Shown here piece by piece: positions 57,956-64,000 of a DNA stretch of 64,000 bases. Source of the DNA: Girardinichthys multiradiatus (lineage: Eukaryota > Chordata > Actinopteri > Cyprinodontiformes > Goodeidae); contig NC_061813.1 of NCBI RefSeq assembly GCF_021462225.1, positions 19,244,442 through 19,308,441 of the forward strand, written 5' to 3'. The translations under genes and the position numbers were made by a program. Positions within the stretch are counted from its first letter, which is position 1; each line of letters starts with the position of its first letter. The notes beneath the pieces were generated by a model. The model did not search any database. It saw only the letters and a list, made by a program, of their open reading frames with translations, and had not been told where the DNA came from.

Positions 57956-60039
57956 ATGTATATGTTGGTTCAAAATAATAATTTAATACTGCTAATTTAC
58001 AGTTGAAAGTGTTAAAATGGGATATAATCTATGGTTAAAAAGATACATGTTGATTAATAGAGCTGTTCATCAAAACGAAGTGCATTTATGTTAAAATATA
58101 AGTTCATGATAAGTAATTGTCATGAAAAAGATATAAAATACCTAAACTGTACTGTAACAAATATGCAGACTCATTTAATGCTTGAATGTTGTGTATCCTA
58201 TATCTGAGTATAGATAAGGAAGACAGAGTGAAAAGTGAAATTAGAAGATGTCATGATTTGAATAGAGAGTAATGATTATTTGTTCTGCACTTTATGTGTA
58301 GACTGGTTTTTCCGCTTGTCAGATTAGGACTTGATTCAGATTCCCAACTCAGGCAGTTCGGTGGCGAGCCAGAGAGGACAAATGACTCAGACGGAACGGT
58401 GCATGGTCTGGCCAAGTGTGGGATCCACTCCAAGGAACTTCAGACATCACCTCATTTCACATGAGATACAGATAAGAACATAACACTAGAATCTACCCAG
58501 GTAGTAACCATACGAACACAGCATTACAGACATAAAACATAGACTTGAAACTGAACTCTGATCTTCTACAAAGACGGAAGGACACTTTCTTTTGAGTTTT
58601 TTTTATTTATTCTACTTTTTCCCAACTTATTTTGAAAGAGCTCTATTTCTATGTTTTTTTTGTATCTTTTATGTCATGCACTGCAAAATATTGCTTATTT
58701 GTGATAATAAACTGTCAGCTGTTAACTTCATGCTATAGTGGTTGAATACTATTGCCAGTTCTTCGAACCTAGAGAGATTGTAGTTGTCATAGTGTGTTCT
58801 ATCGATCAGGCTAAAGGCGCTGCATAAATGTTAGTGTGGAATAATGGTAAAGTGCACCTTAACAGTTTGAGTAAATTAGAGATGGCACAGATATGATGTA
58901 AAAAGATGTGTTTTAAGTGTTAAGGACTTTTGTCTTTGTTTAATTAACATCTACTCCTGTGGTATCCAATGCAACCCATGTACAAATTTGCGGGAAAAAA
59001 AAAAGAAAAACAAATGTCATAGTTGGGTCAAAAGGCATATTTTGGGAACCAGCCAAAGTTTTGTCAAATAATTAAGACACTTTGAGACACAGAAAGCAAA
59101 ACAAAATGCATAATATAGATTTCTCTAAACCCTAATTGCTTAGTATTTAACCTTTTTCATATTTGTTTTACCTTGAGATACTGTAATGCAAGTTTACACA
59201 GAGCTACTGTCAGAAAAAAACTCATTTTGCATTCTGTTGTTTTTCTAAAGCTCTTTAAACTGCACCTAAAGTCTGCTTTTGCACTTGATGTTCAGCATCT
59301 GTCTCATTTGCAGTTTGAGGAGTAGAATCTCCTCTGTCTTGTCTGCCTATGTCTGCAGGCCTAACCCTCTCTTTATCACTCTGAATGAAGTGGTACAATA
59401 ATCCATCTCTGGGGGACAGGGATAGATGCATGTGTGCTGTTTGTGTGGCCTGTGATGTGAGCGCTTTCCATTGACTTCCTAAGCTTTGCACTAAATGTCA
59501 CTGTCATCCAGTTTCTCTCCCTCCCCTCCTTTTGTCTTATTCCTGATCCATGTTTCTAACTTAAAATCAATCTTTTGATTCACACATGCTTAGCTATAGC
59601 TATAATGGATAGATAGATAGATAAATAGATGACCAGAGAGATGGATACACAGATAGATAAGTGGACAGGTAGATGAAAAGTGAGCAACACAGACAGATGC
59701 CATAGATGGATGGGTGGATAGACAGATGGATGGACAGACAAGACTATAAATATATAGATATGTAGACAGAGATGGGCCAGGGAGGGATGTCATCAATGTG
59801 TCAGCAGTTTTGATGAGTTGATGACAAAGATGACATTGGCAGTAAGGTGCCAGTCCTCTCCTTATCCTTGAGTCTCTCTATTTTTGCTTCCGTTCAAAAA
59901 TCTACATTATCCATACATATTTTGTCAATTGTACAACTTCTAAGGACAAATACACATAGATGTAGCAGGTATCTTCTAAACAGTTCCACTTCTAAGTCCC
60001 ATGAATACTTTTTCAAAAGTGGTGTGTATCATTAGGAAG
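57956..60039. other. Unassigned AT-rich interval with a GATA-type repeat
   Basis: No gene recognised. Contains the tetranucleotide repeat at 59605-59772. Confidence 0.5.
59605..59772. repeat. Degenerate (GATA)n / (GACA)n / (GATG)n repeat
   Basis: Runs such as gatagatagatagataaatag followed by variants agacagatgg and gatggatgggtggatag. Confidence 0.85.
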
Positions 60040-60530
60040 GTTATTTATCAAATTTGTGATAGACCTTTGTGTTCTTTTTGATCAACAGTGGTTTTTGGCT
60101 CTCCAATGGATGCAATTTGGCCAGTCTCTTTATTGTTGAGGCATAATTACTGACCATAACTGAGGTAAGCGAGGTCTGCAGTGCTCTAGATGTTGTTCTC
60201 TGTTATTTTATGGCATACTGGATGGGTCATTGTTTTGTTCTTAGTTTTGGTAGGCCAGCCACTCCTGAGGCCATGTTCTCACTGTGATGCACTAGGGTCC
60301 CAAAGACTTAGAAAGTATTTTGTAACCCTTTCCATACTGATACATTTCAATGACTTTAGTTCTCAGCTGGTGTCTCAGCTGGTTTCGTTAGATAGAGAAA
60401 TAATGTGTGGCTTTTTAAGATCATTTGGCCTACCTCATGTTGTTAGACAGGTCCTAGTCAAGGGTTTGCCGATTCGATGGTTCTGTGGTGATTTAACAAG
60501 GGGGACAGTTACACTGGTTTACACTGGTCT
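60040..60530 (-). pseudogene. Tc1-like transposase N-terminal relic
   Basis: On the minus strand, 60400-60230 reads TKVIEMYQYGKGYKILSKSL and then CITVRTWPQEW after a stop, matching the helix-turn-helix start of Tcb-type fish transposases (usual form KVIxIYQSGKGYKAISKALG). Downstream sequence to 60040 keeps further similarity in broken frames. The 5' end of the element is near aacaagggggacagtt (60498-60513). Confidence 0.68.
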
Positions 60531-60916
60531 AGGTGGGTTTGAATAGCTTCTTTTAATTGGATTCATATAAAAATCACATAAATATTTCTATATCTAAGCC
60601 AGTATTTACAAAGGAGCAATGTAGGCTGAGGATATGGAAATATCATCCATTCATCCAAGCATATTTACACATGTTCTTTATGGACTTGCACTGCAACTTG
60701 CATATGGACTTGCAATGCAAATGGGAAATAAGAGCATTCAACAATAAACCAAACAGGCAATCTTACAGAGTATGTAAGTTGTGTTTTTCTATTTTTTTCA
60801 TAATTTGTATATACCTGCAGATATGCATAATGGTCTTGTGCACAGATGGCTGCTCTGGCATTGTTGAAAAATCAATTCTGCCAGATTAGTTATTAGTTAT
60901 GGAGTAAGGAGTGTTT
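60531..60916. other. Unassigned spacer
   Basis: No feature recognised before the dinucleotide repeats. Confidence 0.5.
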
Positions 60917-60958
60917 TACACACACACACAAACACACACACCCACACACACACATATG

Positions 60959-61029
<71 letters not shown>
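60917..61029. repeat. Compound (CA)n-(TA)n microsatellite
   Basis: A (CA)n run at about 60919-60955 is followed by about 34 TA dinucleotides at 60960-61029, ending at the TA target of the Tc1 element. Confidence 0.95.
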
Positions 61030-61031
<2 letters not shown>

Positions 61032-61032
<1 letters not shown>

Positions 61033-61637
61033 AGACCAAAAGTTTGGACACACCTTCTTATTCAAAGAGTTGCCTTTATTTTCATGACTATGAATATTGT
61101 AGCTTCACACTGAAGGCATCAAAACTATGAAATAACACATGTGGAATTATATACTGAACAGAAAAGTGTGAAATAACTCAAAATATGTCTTATATTCTTG
61201 GTTCTTCAAAGTAGCCACCTTTTGCTTTGATTACTGCTTCGCACACTCTTGGCATTCTGTTGATGAGCTTCAAGAGGTAGTCTCCTGAAATGGTTTTCAC
61301 TTCACAGGTGTGCCCTGTCAGATTTAATAAGTGGGATTTCAAGCCTTATAAATGGGGTTGGGACCATCAGTTGTGTTGTGCAGGAGGTGGATACAGTACA
61401 CACCTGATAGTCCTACCGAATAGACTGTTAGAATTTGTATTATGGCAAGAAAAAAGCAGCTAAGTAAAGAAAAACGAGTGGCCATCATTACTTTAAAAAA
61501 TGAAGGTCAGCCAGTCCGAACAATTGGGAAAACTTTTAAAGTGTCCCCAAGTGCAGTCGCAAAAACCATCAAGCGCTACAAAGAAACTGGCTCACATGAG
61601 GACCGCCACAGGAAAGGAAGACCAAGAGTCACCTCGC
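61032..61637 (+). mobile_element. Tc1-like transposon, 5' half
   Basis: It begins cagaccaaaagtttggacac after TA (61030-61031) and includes a TIR of about 200 bases, a TATA-like cttataaat near 61346 and the first 65 codons of a transposase. Similarity stops abruptly at about 61637, so the 3' half is deleted or replaced. Same family as 53037-53238. Confidence 0.82.
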
Positions 61638-61705
61638 CTTTCTGTCTTTCACTATCCCAAATTACTTTATTTTGCTCAGACTCTTTGGTGCTTAGGCAAA
61701 TATAA
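61442..61705 (+). pseudogene. Tc1-like transposase, N-terminal DNA-binding domain only
   Basis: The frame opens with ATG at 61442. The first 65 residues are a clean N-terminal paired-like DNA-binding domain: a first helix-turn-helix (KRVAIITLKNEGQPVRTIGK), then VSPSAVAKTIKRYKETGS and the GRPRVTS hinge. After that hinge the sequence is unrelated (22 residues to the stop). All three catalytic residues are missing. The preserved open frame of the binding domain could in principle bind TIRs without cutting, but I have no evidence it is expressed. Confidence 0.82.
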
Positions 61706-63276
61706 TCAGAAACAAAATACACCATCCTCAGCCATTTAGGATAACTTAGGATATTGTTGTAGAAAACTGTAAAGAGGAAAGCAATAGCTGATCACATAGT
61801 TACAATGACATTTATTCACATCCCTGGCAGATTTAGATTTAATTTAACCAAGAAGTTTTCTGATTGGAAGTAGCATAGACATCTCCCAAAGGATAAGACA
61901 ATTTAGAAGGAAAAACATTAAAAAACAAATCTATTGTATTTACATTTAACAAAAAATGGCATGTGCAAAAGCATTCATATCCTTTTCAATGAGAAAAAGC
62001 TATTATTGGCATTGCAACAATTAAACATTTAATATAACTGCCGAAAAGCTTTTCCATATCTCCTCTAACATTTTAGATCACTCATCATTTGCAGTGAGCT
62101 CCAAGTCTTTGAGGTTGAAAAGTATCCTTGCCATAACTCTAATCTTTTGCTCCCTCCACCTGTCTTCTTCAAACTGGGAGTCTTACTTGGCCACTCCAAA
62201 TCATGTTGATCAAATGAAAAGACTACTTAGACTACGACTATGAACATTATCATGATCCAAGATAGAGCTGTGGATGGCCCCCTCGGTACAATTCTTGCTT
62301 TAACTATGTTTTTTTTTTTTTGTTTAGTCCACTGTACATTGCTGCTTTACTAGAGTCACATTTACCAGAGAGCACATCTTAAGCATCAGATTGTTCTCTC
62401 TGTGCAGTTTTTCTCTGGTTTTCATTAATCCAGAGAGTTTTTCTGAGATTCTGAGATCCTTTTTTTCACCGAGAGAGTTATCCTTGTTTGTTCTGGTCGG
62501 TGTCTACATCCTACCACAAACCTGCACATTAGAGGATTACGTGGACCAAAGCCTAAAAAAAGATGTGTTTTATCAAGTATTACATTGTTTTTATATAACA
62601 AATTTTTTACTTATTTAAATGAATTGTTTTGATGCTTAAAATTGGTTTACCTGAGTCTTAGCTTCACAAAGGTAATGGAAAATAATATAATCACAGTATA
62701 GACTATTGTGGTGCTATCTGTGAAAAATATGAGTCTGAAGGGCTATGAACCATTTAATGTGAAATAGAAGAATGCAAATGCTTTTAGGTAGTATGTGAGT
62801 ATTGTCAACTCACTGGTGTAACATTCCGTCCAATATCATTACCCTTTTAATTAGTATGACAATATTTATAGAATAATAAACAGAAAATTGGCGACTTCGA
62901 TTATGTCCCAAATTTCTCCAGGCCATAAAGGACCTAAAACATTATCAAAAGAAGAATGAATTTAAAAAATCATCATAAAAATAAAAATTATCAAAGCAAA
63001 AGAAAAAAGGAAAGTTTTATTTTGCCATGCTGGGCTTTTTAAATGTATTTATGAGAAAAAAAGAAACTTATTTTTGATTATCCTAACTTAGTAACTGCAC
63101 TGGACATACATGTTTCTGTTATTTTATGATTTGTCTATATATTCTTGAATTCTTAACTACAGGTTTGTTGATACTTACTAAAAGATCCATACTGCTGCAT
63201 ATCCCACGTAAACGCAAATCCATTGACTAAAAGTGGTGTGAAAAGAAGTAGGGCAAGTAGCAAAGTTTCAGATTTA
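61640..63276. other. Unassigned AT-rich interval
   Basis: No gene recognised. Parts of 61980-62300 and 62740-62810 (aaaagcattcatatcc, aatgcaaatgcttttag) have the flavour of an eroded Tc1-type relic, but I cannot support ends or a frame. Confidence 0.45.
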
Positions 63277-63278
63277 TA

Positions 63279-64000
63279 CACTCACCGGCCACTTTATTAG
63301 GTACACCTTGCTAGTATCTGGTTGGACCCCCTCTTGTCCTCAGAACTGCCTTAATCCTTCATGGCATAGGTTCAACAAGGTACAGGAAACATTCCTCAGA
63401 GATTTTGGTCCATATTGACATGATAGCATCACACAGATGCTGCAGATTTGTCGGCTGCACATCCATGATGCGAATCTCCCGTTCCACCACATCCCAAAGG
63501 TGCTCCATTGGATTGAGATCTGGTGACTGTGGAGACCATTTGAGTCCAGTGAACTCATTGTCATGTTCAAGAAACCATCTGAGATGATTCATGGTTTATG
63601 ACATGGTGCGTTATCCTGCTGGAAGTAACAATAAGAAGATCGCTACACTGTGGTCATAAAGGGATGGACATGGTCAGCAACAATACTCAGGTAGGCTGTG
63701 GCATTGACACGATGCTCAATTGGTACTAAGGAGCCCAAAGTGAGCCAAGAAAATATCCCCCACACCATTACACCACCACTACCAGCCTGAACCGTTGATA
63801 CAAGGCAGGATGGATCCATGCTTTCATGTTGTTGACACCAAATTCTGACCCTACCATCCGAATGTTGCTGCCGAAATCAAGACTCATCAGACCAGACAAT
63901 GTTTTTCCAATCTTCTATTGTCAAATTTTGGTGAGCCTATATGACTTGTAGCCTCAGTTTCCTGTTCTTACCTGACAGGAGTGGCACCCCACTGTGGACT
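63279..64000 (-). mobile_element. Tc1-like transposon, truncated by the window edge
   Basis: The TIR cactcaccggccactttatt begins after TA (63277-63278), a common fish Tc1/mariner end. The minus strand then reads the C-terminal part of a transposase. The element continues past 64000, so its other TIR and N-terminus are out of view. Confidence 0.85.
63359..64000 (-). pseudogene. Tc1-like transposase, partial and frameshifted
   Basis: From 63592 down the frame reads WSPQSPDLNPMEHLWDVVER (catalytic Glu in ME) and then DVQPTNLQHLCDAIMSIWTK to the C-terminus. Just upstream, YFQQDNAPCHKP carries the second catalytic Asp, is followed by an in-frame TGA, and is out of frame with the rest. Further upstream (to 64000) the middle of the protein is recognisable in broken frames. 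The Asp-to-Glu spacing cannot be fixed because of the shift. Not functional. Confidence 0.83.

Noticed and set aside
61980..62810. Another Tc1-type element
   Set aside because: A few phrases resemble fish transposon relics, but I could not define TIRs, a TA target or any transposase motif.

Overview
The window reads as a 64-kb piece of a teleost nuclear genome, most likely an acanthomorph such as a cyprinodontiform or perciform. The evidence is AT-rich DNA with abundant microsatellites and a mix of repeats typical of ray-finned fishes: a near-complete Rex3 (RTE-clade) LINE, a second LINE of the Rex1/L2 type, tRNA-derived SINEs, many Tc1-like transposons (one Sleeping-Beauty-like), hAT and piggyBac derivatives, and short TG...CA long terminal repeats (LTRs) of the Ty3/gypsy type. 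I recognise no host protein-coding exon, rRNA or true tRNA gene. Almost every protein fragment I can name is a transposase, reverse transcriptase, endonuclease or gag-like relic. The window is intergenic or deep intronic.

Left third (1-17.3 kb). A SINE with a perfect 11-bp target-site duplication (TSD) lies at 762-1128. A second SINE copy (1607-4084, minus strand) was split by an LTR element (1657-3770). A 5'-truncated LINE follows at 5447-6262, then a Tc1-like transposon with perfect 31-bp terminal inverted repeats (TIRs) and a transposase broken by one frameshift (6643-7827), then a solo LTR with a perfect 5-bp TSD (8360-8889). After a long stretch without recognisable features comes an LTR fragment (14110-14351). 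A Rex3 insertion at 14437-16012 has its 5' part inverted, as in twin priming, and a 13-bp TSD. A hAT-like element closes this part (16391-17318).

Middle (17.3-43 kb). This is mostly unassigned AT-rich DNA. It carries a second solo LTR (26252-26765), a GC-rich block (31305-31575), a Tc1 element with an internal deletion (33841-35043), two eroded minus-strand Tc1 relics (37925-38690 and 40690-41490) and a tRNA-derived SINE (37354-37602).

Right third (43-64 kb). A Sleeping-Beauty-like Tc1 element starting at 43212 is interrupted twice. The first insert (about 43392-44576) is CpG-rich. The second (45031-46085) is a 1,055-bp retroposon carrying a 106-codon ORF with one predicted membrane helix and a LINE-like 3' end. 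Next come a full-length but broken Rex3 (49506-52837, minus), a second copy of the LTR element (53239-55120, minus), a hAT miniature element with a perfect 8-bp TSD (55529-56047), a piggyBac deletion derivative (56540-57951) and three more Tc1 fragments, the last running off the window end.

The biology is the history of mobile elements: autonomous LINE and transposase families, the non-autonomous elements that probably used them, and a readable order of nested insertions. The retroposon at 45031-46085 and the pol-less LTR element found in two copies are the best candidates for something little described.
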